Positions 43,989-53,216 of a stretch of DNA of 64,000 bases are shown here, one piece after another. The stretch covers positions 3,334,001-3,398,000 of the forward strand of contig NZ_CP160035.1 in NCBI RefSeq assembly GCF_040703125.1, in the 5' to 3' direction. A program made the translations under genes and the position numbers. The notes below the pieces were generated by a model. It did no database searches and was not told the DNA's origin. It worked only from the letters and a program-made list of their open reading frames with translations. The first letter of the stretch is position 1. The number at the start of each line of letters is the position of its first letter. This DNA comes from Flavobacterium ovatum (GTDB lineage Bacteria; Bacteroidota; Bacteroidia; Flavobacteriales; Flavobacteriaceae).

Positions 43989-44360
43989 ATGACTCCAGAA
44001 CTTCATCATTATTACCTCAATAAGGAAGAGCCTAACAAGAGTTGTTTACTTGCTTTGCGAACGATTATTCTGAAGCAAGATAACAACATCACTGAAACTC
44101 GAAAGTATGGAATGCCTTGTTTTTGCTATAAAAAAAAGATGTTTTGCTATTTATGGACAGATAAAAAAACAGACGAACCTTATATTCTGATGGTAGAAGG
44201 AAAATACCTTGATCATCCACAACTAGAACAAGGAGACCGCTCTCGAATGAAAATTTTAAGAGTGAATCCTAATGCCGATTTGGACCTAAAAACTATTGAA
44301 GATGTGTTACAAATAGCCTTAAATCTTTACAAAACAGGTATTGTAAAACTCAAAAAATAG
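43989..44360 (+). CDS. DUF1801 / YdhG-like small protein
   Basis: 123 residues, cytoplasmic. It matches the DUF1801 fold used by several small bacterial proteins: LRTIILKQDNNITETRKYGMPCFCYKKK and MFCYLWTDKKTDEPYILM, then DRSRMKILRVNPNADLD and a helical end. Some members are linked to heat-shock or iron-chaperone roles, but no specific function applies with confidence. Single gene followed by a good terminator. Confidence 0.85.
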   Translation: MTPELHHYYLNKEEPNKSCLLALRTIILKQDNNITETRKYGMPCFCYKKKMFCYLWTDKKTDEPYILMVEGKYLDHPQLEQGDRSRMKILRVNPNADLDLKTIEDVLQIALNLYKTGIVKLKK

Positions 44361-44370
44361 CCGTTTAATA

Positions 44371-44406
44371 AAAAAGCCTTTTCAGATTATAGACTGAAAA
44401 GGCTTT
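44371..44406. terminator. Bidirectional terminator between the DUF1801 and DUF2911 genes
   Basis: AAAGCCTTTTCAG pairs with CTGAAAAGGCTTT around a short loop, with A/T runs on both sides, between convergent genes. Confidence 0.92.
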
Positions 44407-44429
44407 ACTATTCTATGTTTTTTTTTAAC

Positions 44430-44963
44430 CTATCTATTAAAAGGTACAGCAACTCTTGTAGTTCCCCAACCAATAAACAAAGTTCCATCATTCTCAAAAG
44501 TCATTGATAAAGCATCTAAGGCTTCTCCAGAACTTACAGGAGCTGAAATGCGTACAACATCATTGGATTCGTTATAACTATAAGCTCCCCAAACATTAAT
44601 ATCTTTGTTTAAAATAATCGTCCATTCTTTTTCGCCTGGAATGGTAAAAAGGGAATACTCCCCTGCTTTGACTACTTTACCTCCCAATTTCATGTCTTTA
44701 TACAAAGTCACACTTACAGCTTCATTTGCACCAGTACGCCAAACTTTTCCGTTTGGAGCCAAACTAGTAAGTTCTCTACCTTTTAATTGTGGTCTGCTAT
44801 AAATAACTTTGATAGATTTATTGGTTTCTTTGTTACTCGTTGGAAAAGCAACGGCATCCATTGGACTTGCATCTAAAGCTTTAAATTTTTGAGCCTGCAC
44901 ATTGGAACTAAGTAAAAAAACTAAAATGGAAGCAAGTGTAATTAAGAATTTGGATTTGTTCAT
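44430..44963 (-). CDS. DUF2911 family exported protein
   Basis: 177 residues with a signal peptide (MNKSKFLITLASILVFLLSSNVQAQ). Family hallmarks: IKVIYSRPQLKGRE, APNGKVWRTGANEA, GKVVKAGEYSLFTIPGEKEWTIILNK and FGWGTTRVAVPF-like end. DUF2911 proteins are periplasmic beta-rich proteins of unknown function common in Bacteroidota. It stands apart from the glycan locus upstream of it (95-base gap), but could be transcribed with it. Confidence 0.9.
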   Translation of the reverse strand: MNKSKFLITLASILVFLLSSNVQAQKFKALDASPMDAVAFPTSNKETNKSIKVIYSRPQLKGRELTSLAPNGKVWRTGANEAVSVTLYKDMKLGGKVVKAGEYSLFTIPGEKEWTIILNKDINVWGAYSYNESNDVVRISAPVSSGEALDALSMTFENDGTLFIGWGTTRVAVPFNR

Positions 44964-45057
44964 GATAATGACGTTTGTTTATTAATCGTCTAAATTACTC
45001 AAAGTTTTAAAACTTATTGTTAAGGAATAACTAATGTTTACAAATTGTCATTCAATA

Positions 45058-46476
45058 CTATTCTATTGATCCAACTTCTAGTTCAGTAATGATTGCTTTT
45101 GAACCAATAGCTGCTAAAATCTCAATTTTTAAGTAACGAGCTTTGGATTTAGTAAATGTAATATTGCGATAGTGGTTGTTTGATTCCCAATTATAAGTCC
45201 CTACTTCTTTATAGTTCTTATTATCACAACTGGTATACACTTTACATTGGGTAATATTCCCCTCTGACAAAGCTATTTCTGGAGCAGGTTTTGATCGATG
45301 TTGCGGAACAATATTAATGACTTCAATATTTTTTGTGCTTTTTCCTAAATCAAGTGTAATGGTTTGCGGAAAACTAGCATCAGATTCCCAAGTGTAATAA
45401 TTAATTTTTTCTTTAGTACCATCAATCAAATAATTTGCATTTCCGCTAGTAGCAGTGGCAGATTGAATAGGCAATGAATTGGTAATTATTTTTCCTTGGT
45501 TGGGTAACGTTGCTCTTGTGGTATTGGGTTTCCATTTTAAACCTAAATCCTTTAATAAATTGATAAAAATTGGATCTAGAACACCCTCACGATTGGGCAT
45601 ACAATTCAACATGAAATTGCAATAACGAGATTCACAAGTCGTTAATTTATCCATAATTAAGTCCACTCCATCTTTTGGGAATAAACCATTTGGAGTTTTC
45701 TCATCCCAAAACCAGCCATTTCCTTTTACACTACAATGTCCCAATGCTGATGCCATTGTATTATTCTCAGACGGAAAAGCTCCAAAAGGACCTTCAAAAT
45801 AAGGAATATCTAAATGATATGGCGCCTGCATATGAGTGTGATCGGTAATCAAACAATTGGGTTGTAATTTACGAATCAATGCTCTTATTTCTTGGTAAGG
45901 AACTTCGTTGTGTCCCATACGCCAAAACCAACCATCAATGACAAAATAATCAATCGCTCCGTAATTGGTTAATAATTCGGTGATTTGACCTTTTATGATT
46001 TTCATTTTTGCAGTATTAATAGTTCCTTTATCAATACCAGCAGTACTGTCCCATATGGAATAATACAATCCTACTGCCAATCCTTTGGCTCGAAAAGCGT
46101 CTGTATATTGCTGAACAATATCTTTTTTATAAGGAGTAGAGGCAACATCATAATTTGTGAATTTACTGTCCCATAAACAAAAACCTTCATGATGTTTAGT
46201 GGTCAATACACCATATTTCATTCCAGCAGAAACTGCCGCATCTGCCCATTGATTACAATCTAATTTCTGTGGATTGAACTTTGAAATATCAAAATTGGCT
46301 TCGCCCCATTGCGCTCCGTAAGACATGATGTTGTAACAAATAAACATTCCGAAACGCTTGTCTATAAATTCTTCTAATAACTGCTGTTGTGTCTTTACTT
46401 TTGGTTTTGGAACAAAGCCCAAAAATAACAACGAAAAAAAGACTAATACGATAATTTTTAAGGAAATTTTATTCAT
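45058..46476 (-). CDS. GH29-like alpha-L-fucosidase with C-terminal F5/8-type carbohydrate-binding domain
   Basis: 472 residues with a signal peptide. The catalytic barrel (about 30-330) shows [36 protein letters not shown] (conserved HH pair) and [12 protein letters not shown]; the likely nucleophile aspartate lies in YFVIDGW. After a linker, a jelly-roll of the F5/8 C type (about 345-472; [18 protein letters not shown]) probably binds substrate or glycan. GH29 enzymes remove alpha-L-fucose, and some remove alpha-L-galactose. It is the last gene of the sulfatase locus, 39 bases past the upstream sulfatase. Confidence 0.85.
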   Translation of the reverse strand: MNKISLKIIVLVFFSLLFLGFVPKPKVKTQQQLLEEFIDKRFGMFICYNIMSYGAQWGEANFDISKFNPQKLDCNQWADAAVSAGMKYGVLTTKHHEGFCLWDSKFTNYDVASTPYKKDIVQQYTDAFRAKGLAVGLYYSIWDSTAGIDKGTINTAKMKIIKGQITELLTNYGAIDYFVIDGWFWRMGHNEVPYQEIRALIRKLQPNCLITDHTHMQAPYHLDIPYFEGPFGAFPSENNTMASALGHCSVKGNGWFWDEKTPNGLFPKDGVDLIMDKLTTCESRYCNFMLNCMPNREGVLDPIFINLLKDLGLKWKPNTTRATLPNQGKIITNSLPIQSATATSGNANYLIDGTKEKINYYTWESDASFPQTITLDLGKSTKNIEVINIVPQHRSKPAPEIALSEGNITQCKVYTSCDNKNYKEVGTYNWESNNHYRNITFTKSKARYLKIEILAAIGSKAIITELEVGSIE

Positions 46477-46515
46477 TGGTTTGTGAATTTAGAAGTGCTT
46501 GTACGCCATAGAATT

Positions 46516-48057
46516 TTATTCATTCCCTGTTCCTTTTTTGGCTAATTCATCATAGGTCCCTGTTAAAAACGGTTTTTTGGATGCAGTGTTGGCTTTTCGA
46601 TCAAACAAAACAATGTACTTTTCATAATCGTTGTAATGCACTATATTTTTGGCTAAATGGTCATAGTGTTGGTCATAGATCGTTCTCATTTCGGATAGCT
46701 TTTTTAGATATACTGGGTCTTTCGAATGGTTGTATAATTCTAATCGGTCTTTGCCTACATAATACAGTTCTTCTGCAGGTTTCATTAATTCACTTCCATA
46801 TTGCCAATAAATGTATTTCCAATCTTTGGAAACGACAGACATTTCTTGAATTTCGTCATTACCCCACATATTGGTCAGGGTGATAAATTCGCGTTTAATA
46901 CCTGCTGGATTTTTTATTAAGGGCAATAAATTTTCTCCATCCATGTTTTTTGGAATCGGTAAGCCAGCATATGATAAAATGGTCGGTGCGATGTCAATGT
47001 TGGCAGTAACGGCTTCTCTTTTGATTCCTTTTTCGTTTTTTGGAGCACGGGGATCATAGATTATAAAAGGGGATTTTGATGCTTCTTCATAAGGCAATTC
47101 TTTTCCTCCGAGATTGTGTGCCCCACAGCTATAGCCGTTGTCACTAGTAAAAATGATTATGGTATTTTCGTCAGCACCGTATTGTTTTAACGATTTTCGA
47201 ATTTCGCCAATGGTATAATCCACTTCAAAAATAAGTTGATTGTACTTGCTTATAGCTGTTTGGTACGATTCTTCAGAATCCCTCCAAAAGCTATAGTCTT
47301 TGTATTCACGACCAGACTTGGCTTGTGCGGGTAAGTAAGTAGCGAAAGCTTCACCGTAATTTGCTGGTTTTGTGAAGGTTTTTCCTTTGTAGACATAGTC
47401 GAAATATTTATCGGTTGTAAAGGGAAGATGCGGTGCTTTGAAACTGATGGACATGCAAAATGGTTTGTCTTGATTGGTTGCTGTTTTGATAAAGTCAGCT
47501 GCCCAAGCACCGTAGGCACGGGTCGCATGAGGGTATTCTTTTGCATATTTAGCAATGGTAGGGTTTTTGGCTGTTTGATAAAACGTTTGTCCAGGACCAC
47601 CACCCCAAACGTCAAAATAACCGAGTGGTAGTTTGTCTTTAATTTTATCTGTTTCAGCTTCTGTCATTTCAAAACCTACTTTACCTGCAAAACCAGTGAA
47701 ATAACCTGCATTTTGTAGTAAAACGGGATAGGTTTTTTCGAGTTTATCGGTGGTTAAATCACCGTGCATAAAATTCACTCCTGTTTTGTACTCATACATA
47801 CCAGTTAAAATACTTACCCTACTCGCCATGCAAATCGCTGTTGTATTGTAGTGATTGGCAAAGAGAACGCCCTCTTTGGCCAATCCGTCCATATGTGGGG
47901 TTTGTACTTGGTTGTTGCCATAACAACCCACAGATATACTAGTTTGATCGTCAGTTAATAAAAAGATGATATTGGGTTTTTGATTCTTATTTTGAGCAGC
48001 AACGATTCCAATGTTGAAAACCAATAAAAGAAGTGTATAGGATTTTGAAAATTTCAT
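46516..48057 (-). CDS. S1-family sulfatase (CMASR type)
   Basis: 513 residues with a signal peptide ending GIVAAQ. The N-terminal core has NIIFLLTDDQ (metal site) and ICMASRVSILTG, where Cys76 of CxAxR would be converted to formylglycine. FTSDNGYSCGAHNLGGK and GKPPL-like blocks follow, with the C-terminal subdomain from about 380. It hydrolyses sulfate esters on glycans in the periplasm or outside. It lies downstream of a terminator and the IS, so it and the GH29 gene may now be transcribed apart from the rest of the locus. Confidence 0.93.
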   Translation of the reverse strand: MKFSKSYTLLLLVFNIGIVAAQNKNQKPNIIFLLTDDQTSISVGCYGNNQVQTPHMDGLAKEGVLFANHYNTTAICMASRVSILTGMYEYKTGVNFMHGDLTTDKLEKTYPVLLQNAGYFTGFAGKVGFEMTEAETDKIKDKLPLGYFDVWGGGPGQTFYQTAKNPTIAKYAKEYPHATRAYGAWAADFIKTATNQDKPFCMSISFKAPHLPFTTDKYFDYVYKGKTFTKPANYGEAFATYLPAQAKSGREYKDYSFWRDSEESYQTAISKYNQLIFEVDYTIGEIRKSLKQYGADENTIIIFTSDNGYSCGAHNLGGKELPYEEASKSPFIIYDPRAPKNEKGIKREAVTANIDIAPTILSYAGLPIPKNMDGENLLPLIKNPAGIKREFITLTNMWGNDEIQEMSVVSKDWKYIYWQYGSELMKPAEELYYVGKDRLELYNHSKDPVYLKKLSEMRTIYDQHYDHLAKNIVHYNDYEKYIVLFDRKANTASKKPFLTGTYDELAKKGTGNE

Positions 48058-48170
48058 GCCAAGGAGTTATTTAAAGATACGTTCAAAAATAATTGATTTT
48101 ATAGGATTTATTCGAAACAAATGATTCTGGATGTATCTGATATGATTTTACTTTTTTGAAGTGAAAAAAA

Positions 48171-48205
48171 AAACAGTGGTAACCAAATGGGTCACTACTG
48201 TTTTT
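48171..48205 (-). terminator. Minus-strand terminator upstream of the sulfatase at 46.5-48.1 kb
   Basis: ACAGTGGT pairs with ACTACTGT (one G-T pair), followed on the minus strand by a T-run of ten or more. It stops transcription coming from upstream before the sulfatase gene. Confidence 0.8.
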
Positions 48206-48313
48206 TGAAAATGATATACTTGTTGCTTGAACTACTCTTGCGCTTTGAGGTTGTTTTTTGGAGAACAATTATCTCGCGAAGTAGTTGTTGCATGAGGGAT
48301 CGAAGTGGAGCTC

Positions 48314-48341
48314 TTTTTTATCCGCCGCGGCGGATAAAAAA
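48314..48341. repeat. 28-nt perfect palindrome with CCGCCGCGGCGG core
   Basis: The GC core TCCGCCGCGGCGGA is framed by TTTTTTA and TAAAAAA. It is part of the composite intergenic repeat that the IS interrupted. Confidence 0.85.
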
Positions 48342-48349
48342 AGCGGGAA

Positions 48350-48358
48350 CGTAGAGCC
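48350..48358. repeat. Left target-site duplication of the IS (CGTAGAGCC)
   Basis: CGTAGAGCC directly abuts the left inverted repeat; an identical copy at 50111-50119 abuts the right inverted repeat. Confidence 0.9.
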
Positions 48359-48395
48359 GAGGGCACTGAAAAAGTCATTTACAAAAAATCAGCAT

Positions 48396-48435
48396 AAAAA
48401 AGGAGCAGTAAAATTTTATTTACTGCTTCTTTTTG
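48396..48435 (+). terminator. Hairpin inside the IS before the transposase gene
   Basis: GCAGTAAA pairs with TTTACTGC and is followed by TTCTTTTT on the plus strand. It would block read-through transcription from outside into the transposase. Confidence 0.75.
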
Positions 48436-48468
48436 GTTATATTTAACTGTAATTATAAGGCTTTTTAG

Positions 48469-49917
48469 ATGTTAGTTCAGCAACAACAAATTCAGTTCAG
48501 CGAGCATTCCTCGTTATATGATTTAATCATTCCTAAAGATAATCTTCTTCGAAAAATCAATGAATTAATTGATTTTTCATTTATCACCGATGAACTTATA
48601 CATACCTATTGTGTAAATAATGGTCGTATGGCAGAAAGTCCTATTCGTATGTTCAAATATCTACTTTTGAAAACGATTTATACGGTCTCGGATGTTGATG
48701 TTGTTGATCGCTCTCGTTTTGACATGTCCTTTAAATATTTTTTGGATATGACACCCGAAGCCGATGTTATCAACCCAAGTTCATTGACAAAATTTAGAAA
48801 ACTCCGCTTAAAAGACACCGATTTATTGAATTTATTGATTAACAAAACGGTAGCCTTAGCCATTGAAAAAGGTGTTATTCGTTCTAAATCTATAATAGTT
48901 GATGCCACACATACTTTATCAAGGTCAAATCCATTTTTAGCTATAGACGTACTGAGAGAACATTCCAAACAACTTCGTAAAGTGGTTTATTCATTTGATG
49001 AACAATGGAAAGAACGTATGCCAGAGAAGAACAACGAGAATGATTTAGAAAAGGAGTTGGCTTATAGCAAAGAGTTAGAGAAAAGACTAGAAGAAGATCC
49101 TTCGGTGAGTTTGATACCGGCCGTAAAAGAAAAACTCAACTTGCTAAAAGAAACCATCGAAGATACACAAGAAAATTTAATTTTATCAAAAGATACCGAT
49201 GCCAAAACTGGGCATAAATCTGCCGAGAGTTCTTTCTTTGGCTACAAGACTCATTTAGCTATGACCGAAGAGCGCATCATAACAGCAGCCGTAGTAACAT
49301 CGGGAGAAAAAGGAGATGGACCGGAGTTGCCAAAACTCTTAGAAATTAGTCAAGAAAATGGAATTGAGGTAGATACTATTATTGGCGATGGTGCCTATTC
49401 GGGGAAAGAAAATCTTAAAATCACAAGTGAGCAAAATATTAAAGTAGTGGCCAGACTAAACCCATCCATAACACAAGGATTTAGAAAAGACGAGGATAAA
49501 TTTGATTACAATAAAGATGCCGATAGGTTTGTATGTCCTGCGGGTCATATGGCAATACGAAAAGCACGAGGTGGAACCAAAGATATCGGGGAAAATCAAG
49601 TCGACACTTACTATTTTGATGTTGAAAAATGTAAATCATGTCCTTTAACAGAAGGCTGTTATAAAGAGGGAGCAAAAACAAAAACATATTCGGTATCCAT
49701 AAAATCAGATTTACATCAAGAGCAAATATCCTTTCAAGAAACAGACTATTACAAAGAAAAAGCAAAGCACCGATACAAAATAGAAGCGAAGAATAGTGAG
49801 TTAAAAAATGCACATGGTTTTGACAGAGCGATATCTTATGGCATAAACAATATGCAAATGCAAGGAGCAATGGCTATTTTTACAGTAAATTTAAAAAGAA
49901 TCATAAAACTAATGTAG
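48469..49917 (+). CDS. IS1182-family DDE transposase
   Basis: 482 residues. The N-terminal DUF772-type domain has ESPIRMFKYLLLKTIYTVSD and MTPEADVINPSSLTKFRK. The DDE core follows: SIIVDATHTLSRS (first Asp), DTIIGDGAYSGKENL (second Asp) and YKIEAKNSELKNAHGFDRA (the Glu). A CxxC-containing insert (KCKSCPLTEGCYKEG) is normal for the family. It reads away from the surrounding glycan genes. The frame is intact, so the element may be active. Confidence 0.95.
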   Translation: MLVQQQQIQFSEHSSLYDLIIPKDNLLRKINELIDFSFITDELIHTYCVNNGRMAESPIRMFKYLLLKTIYTVSDVDVVDRSRFDMSFKYFLDMTPEADVINPSSLTKFRKLRLKDTDLLNLLINKTVALAIEKGVIRSKSIIVDATHTLSRSNPFLAIDVLREHSKQLRKVVYSFDEQWKERMPEKNNENDLEKELAYSKELEKRLEEDPSVSLIPAVKEKLNLLKETIEDTQENLILSKDTDAKTGHKSAESSFFGYKTHLAMTEERIITAAVVTSGEKGDGPELPKLLEISQENGIEVDTIIGDGAYSGKENLKITSEQNIKVVARLNPSITQGFRKDEDKFDYNKDADRFVCPAGHMAIRKARGGTKDIGENQVDTYYFDVEKCKSCPLTEGCYKEGAKTKTYSVSIKSDLHQEQISFQETDYYKEKAKHRYKIEAKNSELKNAHGFDRAISYGINNMQMQGAMAIFTVNLKRIIKLM

Positions 49918-50010
49918 GAAATGCGTTCTACTTGCGTATTGTCTAAAATACACTCATTTTAAGCCAAAAAATAGACTCCTAAAATCTAAAATAAAAACAG
50001 TTGTAAAATT

Positions 50011-50057
50011 TAAAACGCTTATAACGGATGTTTGAAATCCTGTTATAAGCGTTTTTT
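50011..50057 (+). terminator. Transposase terminator inside the IS
   Basis: A perfect 14-bp stem AAAACGCTTATAAC/GTTATAAGCGTTTT followed by a T-run. Confidence 0.93.
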
Positions 50058-50110
50058 TAATCTTTGAAAAATAACACAAATCGAAATAAGCGAGGTTTTT
50101 CAGTGCCCTC

Positions 50111-50119
50111 CGTAGAGCC
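50111..50119. repeat. Right target-site duplication of the IS (CGTAGAGCC)
   Basis: An identical copy of 48350-48358 directly after the right inverted repeat. Confidence 0.9.
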
Positions 50120-50120
50120 C

Positions 50121-50140
50121 GACCCGTTTTTTTTCGGGTC
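50121..50140. repeat. GACCCG/CGGGTC hairpin of the interrupted repeat
   Basis: A 6-bp stem around eight T, 21 bases past the stop of the GH117-like gene. It belongs to the same composite repeat type as 23257-23345. Confidence 0.65.
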
Positions 50141-50160
50141 ATGCCCAAATGCTTTTCCTA

Positions 50161-51423
50161 TTATTTAGAATTCTTTACTTTTTGGTTTTCTTCGGCAATT
50201 CGCTTTTTCTGATTTCCGTTTAGGCCGTGCGTGTATAGAAATTCGGGTTTGTAATTGATGTTTGTGCGTTTCATTTCGGGATCATGTAGGTCTTGGCTTA
50301 GATCGCAATCAAAACGAACGAGAAGCGCGTGATTGGTTTCTCGATTGCCAATATTGGTAACATGCGAGATTCCCCAAGTGATACCGCGACCATCTTTGGT
50401 ATCGGTAAATGCATCTGGAATATACGGTCCGGCGGCGTCTGGCATCAATGTGGTGATGGCAGCAATGTCAAAATTGATTCCGTCTTTGGCGTATTGTACC
50501 GTAAAATGCTCATTTCCATCACGAATCACAAGCGCTGCTATACCTTCTTTAAACGGAAACATAGTCGTTTCGTGACCAGAATTCATGACTGGATTGGTTG
50601 GGTTTTTGGTAAAGGGTCCAAGTGGATTATCGGCAATTGCAAGTCCTTGCATGCGCACTAGATTTGGTTTTTGGTTAAAATCGGATTTGTAATACAAGTA
50701 TATTTTTCCGTTGTGCACCAAGGGATATGGATCGTGGATGGAAAATTGGTCCCATTCGCCTTCTTTACCATTTGGAATAACGATTTTGTTGTAGGGTGTC
50801 CATGGCCCATCAGGTGAATCGGCGTAGGAAACCGCTACAGGGCAGTCATCGCCACGTTTTCCACTGGTTTGCATAAAACCTTGGTAGTACAAATAGTATT
50901 TTCCTTTGTAAACCAAAATATCAGAAGTAGCTACAGAACGCCATCCCACTTCGGGTTTTGGAGGACGAGGCACGGCAACACCTTGCTCTTTCCAAGTAAA
51001 ACCATCTTCGCTCGTTGCGTACCATATATCGGATAAATCCCAATCTGCAGACGGAATAACATCTGTAGATTTATCAGCTCCTTGCGGTGGCGTTGGGGTT
51101 TGCCTATGGGTGTACCAAACGTAATATTTTCCGTTGGCAAAAATCACTTTGGAAGGATCACGGCGGGTAATTGTTCCGTCGTGGTTGCTGTAATCTAGTC
51201 CTTTTAATTCGGTGTATCTAAATTGGGAATACAACTCGTTGGACTCTGGAGTTGGGCCCATGTAATTATCATAATTTCGTTCTAAGGCTTTGCTTAGTAC
51301 TCTATTGGGTTTCTCTGTTGGGAGAATAAACGGAAAACCGTCTGCTGTTTTGGTTTTGGTTGTTGAGCAGGAAGTAAGCGCTAGTAAAGCACCACAAGCT
51401 GCTGCTAGTGTTAGATTTTTCAT
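50161..51423 (-). CDS. GH117-like glycoside hydrolase (possible 3,6-anhydro-L-galactosidase), lipoprotein
   Basis: 420 residues with a lipobox (LLALTSC, Cys19). Right after the linker comes SKALER (residues 44-49), which fits the SxAxxR helix-turn-helix motif that GH117 enzymes use for domain-swapped dimers. A five-bladed propeller follows: RRDPSKVIFANGKYYVWYTH, SDIWYATSEDGFTWKEQG, GKYYLYYQGF, FSIHDPYPLVHNGKIYLYYK, and HETTMFPF near 290. GH117 removes 3,6-anhydro-L-galactose from agar oligosaccharides. The exact specificity here is inferred; the fold is shared with GH43-like enzymes. The IS lies just downstream. Confidence 0.8.
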   Translation of the reverse strand: MKNLTLAAACGALLALTSCSTTKTKTADGFPFILPTEKPNRVLSKALERNYDNYMGPTPESNELYSQFRYTELKGLDYSNHDGTITRRDPSKVIFANGKYYVWYTHRQTPTPPQGADKSTDVIPSADWDLSDIWYATSEDGFTWKEQGVAVPRPPKPEVGWRSVATSDILVYKGKYYLYYQGFMQTSGKRGDDCPVAVSYADSPDGPWTPYNKIVIPNGKEGEWDQFSIHDPYPLVHNGKIYLYYKSDFNQKPNLVRMQGLAIADNPLGPFTKNPTNPVMNSGHETTMFPFKEGIAALVIRDGNEHFTVQYAKDGINFDIAAITTLMPDAAGPYIPDAFTDTKDGRGITWGISHVTNIGNRETNHALLVRFDCDLSQDLHDPEMKRTNINYKPEFLYTHGLNGNQKKRIAEENQKVKNSK

Positions 51424-51658
51424 TGGTTTATTTATTTGCTATTTGTTGTTGTTTCGATTAGTAAAAGTCCAAGTCATTTGTTTTTAAAGTTTTTTGGCAG
51501 GTCGCGAAGCGTCGGGAGCAGGAATTGACACAGATTCCAATGTGTATAAATTGAATTACTCGAATATTTATCTGTGTTACATATTCGTGTAATCTTCAAA
51601 AATTGTTATTCGTGCAAATTGGTGTAATTAGTGTCTAACTTTTTTCAGGGTTAATGTC

Positions 51659-53212
51659 CTAGTAAAAGTCCCAGAAATCATATTTTTCTCCAGATACATT
51701 TTCTTTTTTATCGCCCAAAAGAACCGCTTGCTCTTTCATCTCTTTTCGCATTTGTTCGATTAAGGCTTTATTTTTTGGAAAAAAAGATAAATCTTGTGTT
51801 TCCCAAGGATCTGTTTTAAAATTGAATAATTGAGTTACTCTTGAACCCGCTATAGATTCTCCTTCTTTTTTATCGTAATCTTTGGCTCGTACATATTCGA
51901 TCAATTTGTAATCGCCTTTGCGGTAGGCTCGTTGAAATTGTCTGTAAGCATGATACGTAGAATTGCGAACTTCTTTTACTTGATTATTGATAATTGGCAT
52001 CAAACTTTTTCCAGTAACGGAAGCTGGAATTGGAATGTTAGCAAACTCACAAATCGTTGGAAAAACATCAAAATTGTACGCAAAGGCATCGTTGCGAATC
52101 CCTTTGTTTTTGATTAAATTACCTGCAAAAATTAGCGGAACATGTACTCCGTCTTCGTCATAGATGTTTTGTTTCCCCATCAAACCGTGGTTTCCAACGG
52201 CAAGACCGCTATCTCCAGACATAACAATTAAGGTGTTCTCGTACTGTCCGCTTGCTTTTAAACCAGCAATTACTTTTCCGATTTGCGCATCCAAATGAGT
52301 GATGATCGCATAATAATCAGATAGTTGTTGTTTGGAAACGTCTGGAGTTCTTGGCCATGCCGCCAATTCCTCGTCACGCAAGAACATATGTCCGTTATCG
52401 AATGGGTGCTGTAGCATGTATGAAGGTGTCAATTTCATCTGGTCTACGGGGTACATATCACGATAGGCTTGTGGTGCTTGGCGTGGATCATGCGGTGCAT
52501 GAAAAGCCAAATACATCAAAAACGGATTTTTACTTTTGTAATTTTTAAAATAATCTACTGCGGCTTCACCAATAACTTCCGAGGTGTGTGGGCCATTTTT
52601 TTCGGTTCCGATTGGGCCACGAACGGCATTTTTGGGAATGTCTTGTCGTACCACTTTTCCGTTTTCATCATACACTAACCAATAGGCATCTTGCGGACTA
52701 AATTTTCCGGCTTTGTCCCAATCATAGAAAGGCATTCTAAAGTGATCGACCAAATACAAACCTCGACCCATAATTTTTTCTCCCGATGTAAAACTGCGTT
52801 TTAGCGTTTCGCCATCTTGGTGCCACTTTCCAATTACCTCAGTGTTATAGCCTTGTTTTTGAAAAGCTTCTCCAAAAGTGGTATGCGTTTCTGGAACGTC
52901 ATGTCCTATACCGTCAAGTTCAAAAACGTTTCTACCTGTAAGCAACATCGCTCTACTGGCCACGCAGGTAGCACCTGTAAACGCACCCATGAGGTATGCG
53001 TTGTTGAAGGCAATACCGTCTTTGACCAAAGCATCTAGGTTTGGTGTTTTTACATCCATTCCGGCCAAAGCATGAATACCTGAAAAGCGATGATCATCGG
53101 TGAAAATAATCAAAACATTTGGTTTTTTATTCTTGTTTTTTTGTGCCATTGTCCCAAAAGAAACAAGTTGGAAAGCAGCCAATGCAACCGTGAAATATTT
53201 TTTAGTATTCAT
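51659..53212 (-). CDS. S1-family sulfatase (CVASR type)
   Basis: 517 residues with a signal peptide ending TMAQ. Metal site VLIIFTDDHR, and TCVASRAMLLTGRN, where Cys83 becomes formylglycine. Further blocks: VIGKWHQDGETLKRSF, LMYLAFHAPHDPRQAP and IVMSGDSGLAVGNHGLMGKQN. The C-terminal part ends in an aromatic YDFWDFY. It is only distantly similar to the other five. It sits 4 bases downstream of the larger sulfatase gene, so they are translated together. Confidence 0.93.
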   Translation of the reverse strand: MNTKKYFTVALAAFQLVSFGTMAQKNKNKKPNVLIIFTDDHRFSGIHALAGMDVKTPNLDALVKDGIAFNNAYLMGAFTGATCVASRAMLLTGRNVFELDGIGHDVPETHTTFGEAFQKQGYNTEVIGKWHQDGETLKRSFTSGEKIMGRGLYLVDHFRMPFYDWDKAGKFSPQDAYWLVYDENGKVVRQDIPKNAVRGPIGTEKNGPHTSEVIGEAAVDYFKNYKSKNPFLMYLAFHAPHDPRQAPQAYRDMYPVDQMKLTPSYMLQHPFDNGHMFLRDEELAAWPRTPDVSKQQLSDYYAIITHLDAQIGKVIAGLKASGQYENTLIVMSGDSGLAVGNHGLMGKQNIYDEDGVHVPLIFAGNLIKNKGIRNDAFAYNFDVFPTICEFANIPIPASVTGKSLMPIINNQVKEVRNSTYHAYRQFQRAYRKGDYKLIEYVRAKDYDKKEGESIAGSRVTQLFNFKTDPWETQDLSFFPKNKALIEQMRKEMKEQAVLLGDKKENVSGEKYDFWDFY

Positions 53213-53216
53213 ATTT

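Larger units (their letters stand above)
48359..50110 (+). mobile_element. IS1182-like insertion sequence (1752 bp)
   Basis: Bounded by perfect 15-nt inverted repeats GAGGGCACTGAAAAA and flanked by 9-bp direct repeats, so insertion is complete and probably recent. It holds a single transposase gene with an inner hairpin on each side. It splits the polysaccharide locus between the GH117-like gene and a sulfatase. Confidence 0.93.

Noticed and set aside
48083..48268. 61-codon minus-strand open frame before the IS
   Set aside because: It overlaps a terminator hairpin and repeat DNA and has no protein-like composition.
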